DNA of 64,000 nt from contig NZ_CP020474.1 of assembly GCF_002080415.1 (NCBI RefSeq), forward strand, positions 3,113,501 through 3,177,500. The letters are read 5' to 3'. This document shows, one piece after another, positions 26,080-35,963 of this stretch. Numbering within the stretch: position 1 is the stretch's first letter; each line of letters opens with the position of its first letter. The notes under the pieces were generated by a model. That model made no database searches, had not been told where the DNA came from, and was given only the letters and a program-made list of their open reading frames with translations. Made by a program: the position numbers and the translations under genes. The stretch comes from Roseovarius mucosus (GTDB lineage Bacteria; Pseudomonadota; Alphaproteobacteria; Rhodobacterales; Rhodobacteraceae).

Positions 26080-26898
26080 TCAGTTATCGCCGAGGCCCAG
26101 AACGTCGATCATGTCATAGTTGCCCGGTTTGCGCCCCAGCCCCCAGAGTGCGGCCTTGAGCGCGCCACGCGCAAATATCGCGCGATCGGTGGCGATGTGG
26201 CGCAGGACGATCCGCTCGCCCGCCGCTGCAAAGATCACGTCATGCTCGCCCACGATGTCGCCGCCGCGAATGGCGGAAAATCCGATATGCCCGCGCGTGC
26301 GTTTGCCGGTGATGCCGTCGCGGGCGCGGTCGCTGGCCCGCTCGAGCGCCACCCCGCGCCCCTCTGCCGCCGCTTCGCCCAGCATGAGCGCCGTGCCCGA
26401 GGGTGCATCGACCTTTTGATTGTGATGCGCCTCGACGATCTCGATATCGAAATCCTCGTCCAAGGCCGCTGCCACGCGCTTGGTCAGTTGGGTAAGCAGG
26501 TTGACACCAAGGCTCATGTTGCCCGCGCGAATGATGACCGCATGGCGCGCGGCGGCGTCCAGCTTCGTCAAGTGCTCTGCCTCAAACCCGGTTGTGCCGA
26601 TCACGTGCACGACCCGCGCCTGAGCTGCCAGAATGGCGAATTCCAGCGTGGCGGCAGGCGCGGTAAAGTCGATCACCGCATGGGCGCGCGCGATTGCCTC
26701 GAGCGGGTCATCGGTCACTGTGACACCGATCTCGGCCCCGCCCATGGCGCGGCCCACATCCTGCCCGATCCAATCGTGTCCGGGTCGCTCCAACGCGCCG
26801 ATCAGCTGCGCGCGGGGGCTCTCAGCCAGCGTGCGGATCAGCATCTGGCCCATACGGCCCGAGGCCCCTGTGATCACGATGCCCGGCAGGTCGGTCAT
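26080..26898 (-). CDS. dapB: 4-hydroxy-tetrahydrodipicolinate reductase
   Basis: DapB reduces the dihydrodipicolinate-type intermediate in lysine and diaminopimelate synthesis. The 272-residue protein begins with the dinucleotide motif [10 protein letters not shown] (11-20) and has the catalytic segment [16 protein letters not shown] with H158, H159 and K162. I chose the ATG at 26898, with GGAGCC upstream, because longer upstream reading frames extend far outside family length. It diverges from rbfA across 162 nt. Confidence 0.97.
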   Translation of the reverse strand: MTDLPGIVITGASGRMGQMLIRTLAESPRAQLIGALERPGHDWIGQDVGRAMGGAEIGVTVTDDPLEAIARAHAVIDFTAPAATLEFAILAAQARVVHVIGTTGFEAEHLTKLDAAARHAVIIRAGNMSLGVNLLTQLTKRVAAALDEDFDIEIVEAHHNQKVDAPSGTALMLGEAAAEGRGVALERASDRARDGITGKRTRGHIGFSAIRGGDIVGEHDVIFAAAGERIVLRHIATDRAIFARGALKAALWGLGRKPGNYDMIDVLGLGDN

Positions 26899-27060
26899 TG
26901 GTGGCTCCTTGGTGGTGATTGCGGGCCTGCATAGCGCGCCGGGCTTGAAGCGGCAAGGGCGCGGGTGACGGCACGGTCTGGGCAGGAGTATTTCAGCCAA
27001 GAAGAAGCTGGGCGGATTTCTATGCTTGGAAATGCTGGTCCAAGCGATTAGATGCGGGGC

Positions 27061-27456
27061 ATGGCAAAGAACAAGTTTCATGATGGGCCCGGCCCTTCGC
27101 AACGGCAGCTTCGCGTGGGCGAGTTGATCCGCAGGACGCTTTCCGAGGTGCTGATGCGCGGCGACATCCACGATCCCGACCTCAACCGTATTTCGGTGAC
27201 GGTGGGCGAGGTGCGCACCTCGTCGGATCTGAAGATCGCGACGGCCTATGTGATGCCGTTGGGGGGCGAGGGGCAAGACGATCTGATCGCGCTCCTTGCG
27301 CGCAACAAGAACGAGTTGCGGCGCATGATCGGCAAGAAGGTGGGGCTGAAATACGCGCCCGATCTGCGGTTTCGCCTGGACGAGACCTTTGACCAGATGG
27401 ATGAGACGCGACGCCTCTTTGATCAAGATACGGTGCGTCGGGATGTGGAAGGCTAG
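27061..27456 (+). CDS. rbfA: 30S ribosome-binding factor A
   Basis: RbfA helps mature the 30S subunit, binding near helix 1 of 16S rRNA. The 131-residue KH-like protein shows [15 protein letters not shown] near the N-terminus, [23 protein letters not shown] (seen as [15 protein letters not shown]) and the C-terminal [15 protein letters not shown] typical of the family. An ATG at 27052 is also in frame; neither has a clear ribosome binding site. Its last 14 nt overlap the next gene. Confidence 0.95.
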   Translation: MAKNKFHDGPGPSQRQLRVGELIRRTLSEVLMRGDIHDPDLNRISVTVGEVRTSSDLKIATAYVMPLGGEGQDDLIALLARNKNELRRMIGKKVGLKYAPDLRFRLDETFDQMDETRRLFDQDTVRRDVEG

Positions 27457-28201
27457 GCTCGGTCTTTTGCTTGTGGCGGTGTTCGGCTCTGGCGCGGGGC
27501 AGGCCGCAGAGTGCCGTGCCGAACGGTTCGAGGGCGAAAGCTATACCGTTTGCGCAGTGGACATGGTGCGCGATGACCTTCGGCTTTTTCTAAACAGCGC
27601 CGAGACCGGCACGCCGCTGGGCAGCTTTGGGGCAATTGAAGGCAAGCTGAAGGCCGAGGGCAAAACGCTGGTCTTTGCGATGAATGCAGGGATGTATCAT
27701 GCAGATCGCAGCCCGGTGGGGCTGTATGTGGAGGCGGGCCAAGAGATGCGCGGCCTTGTCACCCGCGATGGCCCCGGCAATTTCGGGCTGTTGCCCAATG
27801 GGGTGTTTTGCATCCGTGAGGGCCGCGCCGATGTGATCGAGACCCTGCGGTTTGCGCGCGAGCGTCCGCACTGTCGTGATGCCAGCCAATCGGGTCCGAT
27901 GCTGGTGATTGATGGCGCGCTGCATCCGCGGTTTCTGGTGGAAAGCGACAGCCGCTATATCCGCAACGGGGTAGGCACGTCGGAAGACGGGCGGCGGGCC
28001 TGGTTCGTGATCTCTGACCGGGCGGTGAATTTTCACACATTCGGGCGATTTTTTCGCGATCACCTGAGAGTGCGCCAAGCGCTTTATTTCGATGGCAAGG
28101 TATCGCGTTTGTTCGCGCCGGGGTTGGGGCGCTCTGACATCGGCTTTCCTCTGGGGCCGATGGTGGGCGCGGTGATTGACGCGGATGCTGCGGTGGATTA
28201 G
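27443..28201 (+). CDS. Phosphodiester glycosidase family protein (DUF2233, NAGPA-like)
   Basis: A 252-residue exported protein with a signal peptide ([16 protein letters not shown]). It matches the DUF2233/NAGPA fold: [22 protein letters not shown] (read [17 protein letters not shown]), the [11 protein letters not shown] segment, [11 protein letters not shown], and [19 protein letters not shown]. The eukaryotic relative is the uncovering enzyme that removes GlcNAc from mannose-6-phosphate. Here it is probably periplasmic and acts on a glycan phosphodiester. The start overlaps rbfA by 14 nt, so it is placed in the rbfA-truB unit although its role seems unrelated. Confidence 0.85.
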   Translation: MWKARLGLLLVAVFGSGAGQAAECRAERFEGESYTVCAVDMVRDDLRLFLNSAETGTPLGSFGAIEGKLKAEGKTLVFAMNAGMYHADRSPVGLYVEAGQEMRGLVTRDGPGNFGLLPNGVFCIREGRADVIETLRFARERPHCRDASQSGPMLVIDGALHPRFLVESDSRYIRNGVGTSEDGRRAWFVISDRAVNFHTFGRFFRDHLRVRQALYFDGKVSRLFAPGLGRSDIGFPLGPMVGAVIDADAAVD

Positions 28202-28237
28202 GCGCTGCTGGCTTAGGCAACAGGCAAAGGGCCGGGC

Positions 28238-29143
28238 ATGGCACGCAAACGCAAAGGGCGCGAGATTTCGGGGTGGCTGGTGGTGGACAAGCCCGCTGGC
28301 ATGACCTCGACCGCCGTGGTCAACAAGGTGAAATGGGCGTTGCAGGCGCAAAAGGCGGGCCACGCCGGCACGCTCGACCCTGAGGCGACGGGGGTTCTGG
28401 CCGTAGCGCTTGGCGAGGCGACCAAGACGGTGCCCTATATCACCGACGCGCTCAAGGCCTATACGTTTTGCGTGCGATTGGGGCAGGCGACCAACACCGA
28501 TGACACCGAGGGCGAGGTGATCGCCGAGAGCGACCGCCGTCCCACGGATGAGGACATCAAGGCGCTGCTTGGTAGCTTTGTCGGGGATGTGATGCAGGTG
28601 CCGCCGAAATATTCCGCCGTCAAGATTGACGGGCAACGCGCCTATAAGCTGGCACGTGAGGGCGAAGAGTTCGAAGTGGCAGCGCGGCCTCTGTGGGTTG
28701 AGGAATTGCTGCTCGTGGACCGGCCTGATGCGGATCATGCGGTGTTGGAAATGACCTGTGGAAAGGGCGGTTATGTGCGCTCGGTCGCACGGGATCTGGG
28801 CGAGAAGCTGGGTTGTTTCGGCCATGTGGCGTGGTTGCGGCGCGTTTGGTCGGGCCCGTTCGAGGCCGAAAATGGGTTGAGCATCGAGGACATCGACAAG
28901 CTTGCGCACACTCCGGAGTTGGAGGCGCATGTACGCCCGCTTGAAGAGGGGCTCGCGGATGTGCCCATGGTTACGGCCACGCCCGAGGGCGCAGCGCGCC
29001 TGCGCAATGGCAACCCCGGCATGGTGATCGCGCAGGGCATTGAATATGGCGACGAATGCTGGGCCGCGATTGACGGCAAGGCTGTGGCTGTCGGGCGCTA
29101 CAAGGCGGGGGAACTGCATCCTAGCCGGGTGTTTAATCAATGA
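28238..29143 (+). CDS. truB: tRNA pseudouridine(55) synthase
   Basis: TruB makes pseudouridine 55 in the T-arm of tRNA. The 301-residue protein has the opening [13 protein letters not shown], the catalytic motif [14 protein letters not shown] with D47, and [19 protein letters not shown], read as [16 protein letters not shown]. The C-terminus (residues 240-301) is PUA-like. The neighbouring rbfA is the usual partner in translation-factor operons. Its stop overlaps the next start (ATGA). Confidence 0.97.
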   Translation: MARKRKGREISGWLVVDKPAGMTSTAVVNKVKWALQAQKAGHAGTLDPEATGVLAVALGEATKTVPYITDALKAYTFCVRLGQATNTDDTEGEVIAESDRRPTDEDIKALLGSFVGDVMQVPPKYSAVKIDGQRAYKLAREGEEFEVAARPLWVEELLLVDRPDADHAVLEMTCGKGGYVRSVARDLGEKLGCFGHVAWLRRVWSGPFEAENGLSIEDIDKLAHTPELEAHVRPLEEGLADVPMVTATPEGAARLRNGNPGMVIAQGIEYGDECWAAIDGKAVAVGRYKAGELHPSRVFNQ

Positions 29144-29715
29144 GTGGGGCTGCCCCCGATCATCTGCATGATCCGGGCGGCAAGGTGCGCTTGCGCCTGC
29201 CTGACGGGGTGGTCGGCGGGGCGGAATACTCGGCCTGCGGGCGGTATCGGCAGGTTTTGAGCCGCGATTGGACGGCTGACGGGGTGGCCCCGCGACGGGT
29301 GCTATTCGTGGGGATGAACCCGTCAGTCGCAAGCGCCGAGGTCTCTGATCCGACCTGTCATCGAGAAGTGATGTTCGCCAAGGATTGGGGATACTCGTTT
29401 TATTTCAAGGGCAACATGCTGGATTGGCGGGCGACCTCGCCCAAAGACCTGCCACGTGATCCCAATGAGGCGTGCAGCGCCGCGAATATCCCGGCACTGG
29501 TGGCAATGGCGGAGCAATGCGAAGTGGTTGTGCTGGCGTTTGGGAAACTTCACGCGCGGTATCAAGGGGTTGTGCGGCAGGCCGTGTGCGAGATTGCCGC
29601 GACGGGCAAGCCGCTGATGTGTCTTGGGTTGAACAAGGACGGATCGGCCAAACATCCGCTTTACCTGCGCAAGGATACACGGCTCAGGCCATTTCCTATG
29701 CCTGTGGTCGGGTGA
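29140..29715 (+). CDS. DUF1643 domain protein
   Basis: A 191-residue protein of the DUF1643 family. Visible signatures are [20 protein letters not shown], the N-M-L-D-W-R-A-T segment, and [12 protein letters not shown] followed by [16 protein letters not shown], seen as [15 protein letters not shown]. Two conserved histidines and asparagines suggest an enzymatic fold, but no reaction is known. It is translationally coupled to truB by a 4-nt overlap and ends next to a convergent gene with no spacing. Confidence 0.85.
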   Translation: MSGAAPDHLHDPGGKVRLRLPDGVVGGAEYSACGRYRQVLSRDWTADGVAPRRVLFVGMNPSVASAEVSDPTCHREVMFAKDWGYSFYFKGNMLDWRATSPKDLPRDPNEACSAANIPALVAMAEQCEVVVLAFGKLHARYQGVVRQAVCEIAATGKPLMCLGLNKDGSAKHPLYLRKDTRLRPFPMPVVG

Positions 29716-30348
29716 TCAGACCATCACGCGACACATCGCCTTGAGGGTGGTTGCATGGGCGGCTGAGGCGGAGAGGGCTGGTGCGGCCAATTCCTGCGCG
29801 GCTGCCAATACGCCGTCGCGCGGGACCACGCGGTCGAAAAAGCCCCAGCCGAGCGCCTCTTCCGTGCTGAGCCGCGCCCCGGCCAAAAGGATCATCCGGG
29901 CGCGTGCCGGACCGATCAGGGCGGCAAGGCGGGCCGGGTCGCTGGGTTGCGGCAGAAATCCAAGCTTCATCACCGGATAGAATGCGCCCGCGCCTTCGGC
30001 GGCGATGCGGATGTCACAGGCGAGCGCCATGCCCATGGCCCCGCCTGCGACCGTACCGTTGAGTGCGGCGATGCTGAGGCCGGGCAGGGCCGCGATAGCG
30101 CCTGAGAGGCGTTCCCAAACCGGGCTGGTGGCAAGGCCGCTATGCACGGCCTCAAGATCGGCCCCGGCGGAAAACACCCGGCCTGCGCCGGTCAGGATGA
30201 ATACGCGGGCCGCTTGCGCGGCTTCGGCGATTTCGGCCAAATCGGTCAGCATCGCTTCGGTCAGGGCATTGGCCTTGTCCGGGCGGTTGAGGGTGGCAAT
30301 CCAAAGCCCGCCGTCGCGTTCGAGCGTGACCAGAGGGGCCGCGGTCAT
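29716..30348 (-). CDS. Enoyl-CoA hydratase/isomerase family protein (short)
   Basis: A 210-residue crotonase-fold protein. The oxyanion-hole segments are visible as RVFSAGADLEAV and ALNGTVAGGAMGMALACD. At 210 residues it lacks about 50 residues of the usual C-terminal trimerisation helices, so activity and oligomer state may differ. The typical catalytic glutamates are not clearly placed. Its start overlaps the stop of the SDR gene by 4 nt, so the two are cotranscribed and may act on related substrates. Confidence 0.85.
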   Translation of the reverse strand: MTAAPLVTLERDGGLWIATLNRPDKANALTEAMLTDLAEIAEAAQAARVFILTGAGRVFSAGADLEAVHSGLATSPVWERLSGAIAALPGLSIAALNGTVAGGAMGMALACDIRIAAEGAGAFYPVMKLGFLPQPSDPARLAALIGPARARMILLAGARLSTEEALGWGFFDRVVPRDGVLAAAQELAAPALSASAAHATTLKAMCRVMV

Positions 30349-31094
30349 ATCAGCCCGACCCGGCGGCGGATGGCCTCGTCACGCAAGGAAATCTCTTGTC
30401 CTGCAAACTCAGCGGCATCAGGGCTGCACATCCACAAAAGGGCACGGGCGGGCCAGTCGGCGGGGATATGTATGGACCAGTCCAATTGACTGACGGGATT
30501 CACGCCGCTGGCCTTGATCTCGCGCTGCATGTCGGTGGCGACGGTGCCGGGCGAGAGACCCATGATGCGCACACCGGCGGATGCGGCCTCAAGATCCGCG
30601 CAGCGGGTGAGCATCGCGGCCCCGGCCTTGGAGGTGCAATAGGCGCTCCATCCCTCGAGTGGGCTATGGGCTGCCCCTGAGCTGACGGTCAGGATGCTGC
30701 CCGAGCCGCGCGTGATCATGCCGGGCAGGGCCGCGCGCATGCCGTTGAACACGCCCTTGAGGTTGATGTCGATGGCGCGCGCCCATGCTTCTGGATCGGC
30801 CTCTGACAGGCTGGTGATCGGCTCGATCACGCCTGCATTGTTGATGAGCACATCCAACTGACCAAAGGCCGTGTGGCAGGCGGCGACGGCGGCCTCCATT
30901 TCCCAGTAGCGGCTGACATCGCAGGGGATGGCGATGGCCGAAGGGCCAATTTCGCCGGCCAGTTCGGCAATCGCCTCGGCGTTGCGCGCGACCAGTGCCA
31001 CCTGCGCGCCCGCAGCGGCAAAAACCCGCGCAGCGGCGGCACCGATCCCTTTGCTGGCGCCGGTGATGAGAACGCATTTGCCTTGCATATCCAT
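30345..31094 (-). CDS. Short-chain dehydrogenase/reductase (SDR)
   Basis: A 249-residue classical SDR. The cofactor motif is TGASKGIG (11-18), NNAG is at 85-88, and the catalytic set is S138/S139, Y152 and K156 (YCTSK). Lacking an acidic residue right after strand 2 (VARNAE), it may use NADPH. AGGGGA precedes the chosen ATG at 31094; an in-frame ATG at 31109 is also possible. It pairs with the short enoyl-CoA hydratase-like gene. The substrate is unknown. Confidence 0.92.
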   Translation of the reverse strand: MDMQGKCVLITGASKGIGAAAARVFAAAGAQVALVARNAEAIAELAGEIGPSAIAIPCDVSRYWEMEAAVAACHTAFGQLDVLINNAGVIEPITSLSEADPEAWARAIDINLKGVFNGMRAALPGMITRGSGSILTVSSGAAHSPLEGWSAYCTSKAGAAMLTRCADLEAASAGVRIMGLSPGTVATDMQREIKASGVNPVSQLDWSIHIPADWPARALLWMCSPDAAEFAGQEISLRDEAIRRRVGLI

Positions 31095-31224
31095 AGTATT
31101 CCCCTTCATCAGTGCCCCCGTCCTAACGCCGGGGTGGGCCAAGTTCCAGTCAGATCATCCCTTGACCATGTTGCCGGGACAACCGAAGTTGTCGGTAACT
31201 CCGATTTTCAAAAAGGTGCTCTCG

Positions 31225-32745
31225 ATGTCCTATATGCGCACGCTTGCCGCTTCTACCTCTGTTCTTTGCCTGTCGGCGACAGCTGGATTTGCTGATCTAA
31301 CCGCCGCCGAGGTCTGGCAGGATTGGCAGAGCTATCTGGAAAGCAATGGCTATACCGTGACGGCCCAGACCGCGCAGGCGGGCGACACGCTGACGATCCG
31401 CGATCTGGCGATGCGGTTGGCCGTCCCCGAAGAGGGCGGCACGGTCGAGCTGCGCATGGGAGAGATGCAACTGGTCGAGCAAGGCGACGGATCGGTGGCC
31501 GTGATCCTGCCCGAGGTCATGCCGATTGCGATGGACCTCAAGGACGAGACCGGCGAGCAGGTGGCGATCACGATGCAGGTTGCGCAAAAAGGCATGGAAA
31601 TGGTCGTGACGGGGGACCCAAGCGCCATGACCTATGACTATGCGGCGCAAGAGGTGGCGATGACGCTGAACGATATTGTCACGAGCGAGAACACAGTTGA
31701 AATTGGTTTGGCCGAAATTCGCATGACCGATATGGAAGGTCAGCATCAGAGCGCGCTTGATGGTGGCATGCGCGCCGTCACACAAGAGCTGACGGCTGGT
31801 CCGGTGGTCTATGAGATTGATTTCACCGACACCGAGGAAGGTGGGCGCGCCGAAATTCAAGGCACGATGGCGCGGCTGAGCATGACCGGGGATGGCGATA
31901 TGGTCGATGGCGTTGACACCACCGACATGGCGGCGGCCTTGCGCGCCGGGTTTCGGGTGGACAGCCTAATCGACTATGAAGAGGGGAACACGGCCTACAC
32001 GCTGACCAGTGAGGACGGGGTTGTCGAGGGAACGCAAAGTTCGCAAGGCGGTCAGCTGCGCGTGGGTATGGGGCCGGACGGCTTGCTCTATGGCGGCGAG
32101 GGGCGCGACGTGCGCATGGCCTTGGAGGGCAGCGCGATGCCATTTCCGGTGACGGCCGAAATGGCGCGGATGGGGTTCAACCTATTGATGCCTGTGTCCA
32201 AGAGCGACGAAACGCAAGATTTCGCCTTGGGGCTGGAATTCGGCGGGTTTACCATGGCCGACTCGCTTTGGGCGATGTTCGATCCGGCTGCGCAGCTGCC
32301 GCGCGATCCCGCGACGATCAATGTCGACCTGTCGGGTAAGGGCCGGCTCTTTTTCGATCTGCTGGACCCGGAACAGATGACCAAGCTTGAGGAAAGCGAC
32401 GAGGTGCCAGGCGAGGTTGAAAGCCTTGTTCTGAATGACCTGACGGTGGAGCTTGCGGGTGCCAAGCTGACCGGGGCAGGGGCGTTTACCTTTGATCAGT
32501 CGGACTTGACCAGCTTTGACGGGGTGCCCGCACCGGAAGGCGCGATTGATCTGCGTCTGGTCGGGGGCAATGGTCTGCTGGATACGCTGATCGGCATGGG
32601 TTTTGTGGCCGAGGATCAGGCGATGATGGTGCGGATGATGGCCGGCATGTTTGCGCGCACGGGGGCGGGCGAGGATGAGCTGACCTCGCGCATCGAAGTG
32701 ACCGAGGACGGGCAGGTTCTGGCCAACGGTCAGCGTCTGAAATAA
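31225..32745 (+). CDS. DUF2125 domain protein, exported
   Basis: A 506-residue protein with a signal peptide (LAASTSVLCLSATAGFA) and a long beta-rich acidic body. Features such as LTAAEVWQDWQSYLESNGYTV, read as AAEVWQDWQSYLESNGY, match the alphaproteobacterial DUF2125 family. It probably lies in the periplasm, possibly in the AsmA-like/YdgA group of envelope proteins. AAAGG lies 8 nt before the ATG at 31225; upstream in-frame starts overlap the divergent SDR leader. It has its own terminator. Confidence 0.85.
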   Translation: MSYMRTLAASTSVLCLSATAGFADLTAAEVWQDWQSYLESNGYTVTAQTAQAGDTLTIRDLAMRLAVPEEGGTVELRMGEMQLVEQGDGSVAVILPEVMPIAMDLKDETGEQVAITMQVAQKGMEMVVTGDPSAMTYDYAAQEVAMTLNDIVTSENTVEIGLAEIRMTDMEGQHQSALDGGMRAVTQELTAGPVVYEIDFTDTEEGGRAEIQGTMARLSMTGDGDMVDGVDTTDMAAALRAGFRVDSLIDYEEGNTAYTLTSEDGVVEGTQSSQGGQLRVGMGPDGLLYGGEGRDVRMALEGSAMPFPVTAEMARMGFNLLMPVSKSDETQDFALGLEFGGFTMADSLWAMFDPAAQLPRDPATINVDLSGKGRLFFDLLDPEQMTKLEESDEVPGEVESLVLNDLTVELAGAKLTGAGAFTFDQSDLTSFDGVPAPEGAIDLRLVGGNGLLDTLIGMGFVAEDQAMMVRMMAGMFARTGAGEDELTSRIEVTEDGQVLANGQRLK

Positions 32746-32766
32746 CGCGAAAATTATCGCACAGAG

Positions 32767-32796
32767 GGGCCACGGGCGCAGGCGCGTGGCCCTTTT
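32767..32796 (+). terminator. Terminator after DUF2125 gene
   Basis: GGGCCACG pairs with CGTGGCCC across a 10-nt loop and is followed by TTTT, 22 nt after the stop codon. Confidence 0.85.
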
Positions 32797-32862
32797 GCTT
32801 GGGCGCGGGCTTGCGCGTGGGGGGGCGGCGGTCTACCTCAGGGCGGCAACAAGGAGATGTCC

Positions 32863-34209
32863 ATGGCGAAAGCGCTCGATGAATTGACCCACGCGCTGAT
32901 TGATGCGGCGCTGAAGGCGGGGGCAGAGTCTGCGGATGCGATAGCCCTGCGCGGGCAGTCGATCACAATCGACATGCGCGGTGGCACGCTGGAGCAGGCA
33001 GAGCGGGCCGAGGGCGTGGACATCGGTTTGCGGGTCTTGATCGGGGGCCGGCAGGCGACGGTTTCAGCCTCGGATACCGGGGCCATGACGATTGCGGCCT
33101 TGGCCGAACGGGCGGTGGCGATGGCACGGGAAGCCCCGGTTGATCCCTATGCCGGGCTGGCCGATGCGGGGCAGCTGGCGAAAGATTGGGATGTGGCGGC
33201 GCTGGAGCTGTGTGATCCGGCACCCGAGCCTGCGCCCGATGCCTTGGCACGGATGGCACAGGAGGCAGAGGCGGCGGCCTTGGCGGTTGATGGTGTGACG
33301 CAGGTGCAATCCGCGACGGCAGGTTACAGCCACCGCGCGGTGCATATTGCGGCAAGCAACGGGTTTTCGGGTGGCTATGCCCGCAGCGATACCGGCCTGT
33401 CTTGCGTGGCGATAGCGGGGACAGGCACCGGTATGGAGCGCGATTATGATGGCGATAGCCGAATTTTCGCCAGCGATTTACGGGATGCGGCGGAGATCGG
33501 GCAAAGGGCCGGTCTGCGCGCGGTGGAGCGTCTGGGCGCGCGCCGTCCGCGCACCGGGGCCTATCCGGTGCTGTTTGACGAGCGTGTTTCTGGCACGTTG
33601 ATCGGGCATCTCTTGGCTGCGGCGAATGGCGCGTCGGTGGCGCGGGGGTCGTCTTGGCTGCGGGGGCGGTTGGGCGAGCAGGTGCTGCCCAAGGCGCTTT
33701 CGGTGATGGAAGACCCGCACCGTACGCGCGTGAGCGGGTCGCGCCCCTTTGATGCCGAGGGGTTGCCGACCGCCAAGCGGGCGATTGTGCAGGACGGCAT
33801 GCTGATGGGCTGGACGCTTGATCTGGCCAATGCGCGCAAGCTGGGGATGCAGAGCACCGCCAATGCCACGCGCGGCACATCCTCTGCGCCCTCGCCGGGG
33901 ACGTGGAATATCGCGCTCACGCAGGGCGCGCAGAGCCGCGATGATCTGATCCGCGAGATGGGAACGGGCCTGTTGGTCACGTCGATGATCGGCTCGACGA
34001 TCAATCCCAACACCGGCGATTATTCGCGGGGGGCGGCGGGGTTTTGGGTGGAGAATGGCGAGATTGCCTATTCGGTCAATGAATGCACGATCGCGGGCAG
34101 TCTGCCAGAGATGTTGCGCCGCCTGATTCCGGCCAATGACGCGCGCACGCATTTGGGGCGGGTTGTGCCATCGCTGTTGATCGAGGGCCTGACGCTTGCC
34201 GGGGAATGA
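32863..34209 (+). CDS. TldD/PmbA family metalloprotease subunit (PmbA/TldE-like)
   Basis: A 448-residue protein of the TldD/TldE family, which degrades unfolded peptides and matures modified peptides such as microcin B17. The central GAYPVLFDERVSGTLIGHLL, read as YPVLFDERVSGTLIGHL, and C-terminal TSMIGSTINPNTGDYSRGAAGFWVENGEI (seen as GSTINPNTGDYSRGA) are the PmbA signatures. The HExxxH zinc motif of TldD is absent, so this is the TldE/PmbA-type partner. AAGGAG lies 6 nt before the ATG at 32863. A 14-nt overlap joins it to the next gene. Confidence 0.92.
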   Translation: MAKALDELTHALIDAALKAGAESADAIALRGQSITIDMRGGTLEQAERAEGVDIGLRVLIGGRQATVSASDTGAMTIAALAERAVAMAREAPVDPYAGLADAGQLAKDWDVAALELCDPAPEPAPDALARMAQEAEAAALAVDGVTQVQSATAGYSHRAVHIAASNGFSGGYARSDTGLSCVAIAGTGTGMERDYDGDSRIFASDLRDAAEIGQRAGLRAVERLGARRPRTGAYPVLFDERVSGTLIGHLLAAANGASVARGSSWLRGRLGEQVLPKALSVMEDPHRTRVSGSRPFDAEGLPTAKRAIVQDGMLMGWTLDLANARKLGMQSTANATRGTSSAPSPGTWNIALTQGAQSRDDLIREMGTGLLVTSMIGSTINPNTGDYSRGAAGFWVENGEIAYSVNECTIAGSLPEMLRRLIPANDARTHLGRVVPSLLIEGLTLAGE

Positions 34210-34975
34210 CCTCGCACTCTTGATCGAGGCTGCGCGTGAGGCGGGCCGGATTGCGACCGCCTATGTCGGTGGGCCATTAGAGGTGCAGGACAAGGCCGGG
34301 GGGGCAGGCCCGGTGACGGCGGCGGATCTCGCAGTCAATGCGATGCTGGCGGAGCAATTGCGCAGCGCACGGCCGGGCTATGGTTGGTTGTCGGAAGAGA
34401 GCGAGGATACAACCGCACGATTGGCGGCGGATCGGGTGTTCATTGTCGATCCCATCGACGGCACACGCAGTTTCATCGAAGGCAATCACAATTGGGCGCA
34501 TTCGCTCGCTGTGGCGCAGGGCGGTGTGGTGGTGGCCGCCGCGATCTATCTGCCGATGCGCGACAAACTCTATGCCGCGGCTGCGGGTGAGGGGGCCACG
34601 TTGAATGGTCTGCCGATCCGGGCCACGGGTCGGGCCGATCTGGTGGGGGCGTCTATCTTGGCCTCCAAGCCGAATTATGCGCCCGAGCATTGGCGTGATG
34701 GCCACGTGCCCGAGGTGGCGCGCGCCTTTCGCCCGTCTTTGGCCTATCGCCTCAGCCTTGTGGCGGAGGGGCGCTATGATGCGATGATGACGCTGCGCCC
34801 GTCCTGGGAATGGGATATCGCGGCGGGCGATCTGATTTTGCGCGAGGCAGGCGCGATGACCTCTGACCGCCGCGCCGCACCGCTGCGGTTCAACAATCCG
34901 GTGCCGATGGTGGATGGTGTTTTGGCCGCGAACCCGGTGCTGCACGGAGCTTTGCACGCCGCATTGGCGGGGTGA
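34196..34975 (+). CDS. Inositol monophosphatase family protein (CysQ-like)
   Basis: A 259-residue Mg2+-dependent phosphatase of the IMPase/FBPase fold. Motifs are EESEDT (first metal site), DPIDGTRSF (the D-P-I/L-D-G-T core) and WEWDIAAGDLIL (third metal Asp). The type resembles CysQ 3'(2'),5'-bisphosphate nucleotidases, which recycle PAP from sulfate assimilation. No ATG or GTG fits; TTG at 34196, inside pmbA, has GAGGG upstream and is the likely start. Coupled to the PmbA-like gene. Confidence 0.9.
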   Translation: MPGNDLALLIEAAREAGRIATAYVGGPLEVQDKAGGAGPVTAADLAVNAMLAEQLRSARPGYGWLSEESEDTTARLAADRVFIVDPIDGTRSFIEGNHNWAHSLAVAQGGVVVAAAIYLPMRDKLYAAAAGEGATLNGLPIRATGRADLVGASILASKPNYAPEHWRDGHVPEVARAFRPSLAYRLSLVAEGRYDAMMTLRPSWEWDIAAGDLILREAGAMTSDRRAAPLRFNNPVPMVDGVLAANPVLHGALHAALAG

Positions 34976-35042
34976 TGCCCCTTGCACCCAGCGGCGATCC
35001 ACGTCTAATGCGCAGGCGACAGGATCAAAAAACAGGCACATC

Positions 35043-35963
35043 ATGCCCCGCTCCGACAATCTGACCGGCGCCCTCTTGATGATGGGTTCTATGGCGGCGT
35101 TTACGCTGAACGACGCCATGATCAAGGCGTTGGCCGGGCAGGTGCCGCTGTTTCAGGTGATGTTCCTGCGCGGATTGGTGACGACGATCCTGGTCGCGTT
35201 GATTGCCTGGAAGATGGGCGCGCTCAAGCGGCATTTGCCGCGCGAGGACTGGGGGCCGGTGTTCTGGCGCATGGTGGGCGAGATCGGATCGGCCTATTTC
35301 TTTGTCACAGCGCTTTATCACATGCCGCTGGCCAATATCAGCGCGATCATGCAGGCCCTGCCACTGACGCTGACGCTGGCTGCCGCGCTCTTTTTCCGCG
35401 AGCCGGTGGGTTGGCGGCGGATGGCCGCGATCATGGCGGGGTTCATCGGCGTCATGCTGATCGTGCGGCCGGGAACCGAAGGGTTCAACATCTATTCGGT
35501 TTATGGATTGGCGGCGGTGGCCTTTGTCACGCTGCGCGATCTGGCAACGCGGCGGTTATCGCGTGATGTGCCCTCTATGCTGGTGACGCTGTTCAATTCG
35601 TTCTTCATCATGGCCTTTTTCGGTCTGGGAAGCCTGACCGGAGACTGGGTGGCGTTGGATGGTCGGGCCGCGCTTTTGATTTGCGGTGCCGCCGTGATGA
35701 TCATTGGCGGCTATCTGTTTTCGATCATGGTGATGCGCGTGGGCGAGATCAGTTTTGTGGCCCCGTTCCGCTATACCAGCCTGATCTGGGCGCTGATCCT
35801 CGGTTGGCTGGCCTTTGGAGACTGGCCGCAGACCTTGACCTTGGTCGGGGCCGGAATCGTGGTGGCGAGTGGTCTTTTTACCCTCTACCGCGAGGCGCAG
35901 ATCAGCCGACGGGCCAAGGCGGATTTGAAAAGACAGCTTTCACTTGGTCCTCGTCCACGTTGA
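35043..35963 (+). CDS. DMT-superfamily (EamA) transporter
   Basis: A 306-residue protein with about ten membrane helices in two EamA repeats (residues 8-135 and 150-290). The repeat ends AALFFREPVGWRRMAAIMAGFIGVMLIVRPG, read as FFREPVGWRRMAA, and LGWLAFGDWPQTLTLVGAGIVVASGL, read as GWLAFGDWPQ, are standard for the family. EamA exporters move amino acids, nucleotides or other metabolites; the substrate is unknown. Its last 62 nt overlap the 3' end of a convergent glycosyltransferase gene. Confidence 0.9.
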   Translation: MPRSDNLTGALLMMGSMAAFTLNDAMIKALAGQVPLFQVMFLRGLVTTILVALIAWKMGALKRHLPREDWGPVFWRMVGEIGSAYFFVTALYHMPLANISAIMQALPLTLTLAAALFFREPVGWRRMAAIMAGFIGVMLIVRPGTEGFNIYSVYGLAAVAFVTLRDLATRRLSRDVPSMLVTLFNSFFIMAFFGLGSLTGDWVALDGRAALLICGAAVMIIGGYLFSIMVMRVGEISFVAPFRYTSLIWALILGWLAFGDWPQTLTLVGAGIVVASGLFTLYREAQISRRAKADLKRQLSLGPRPR

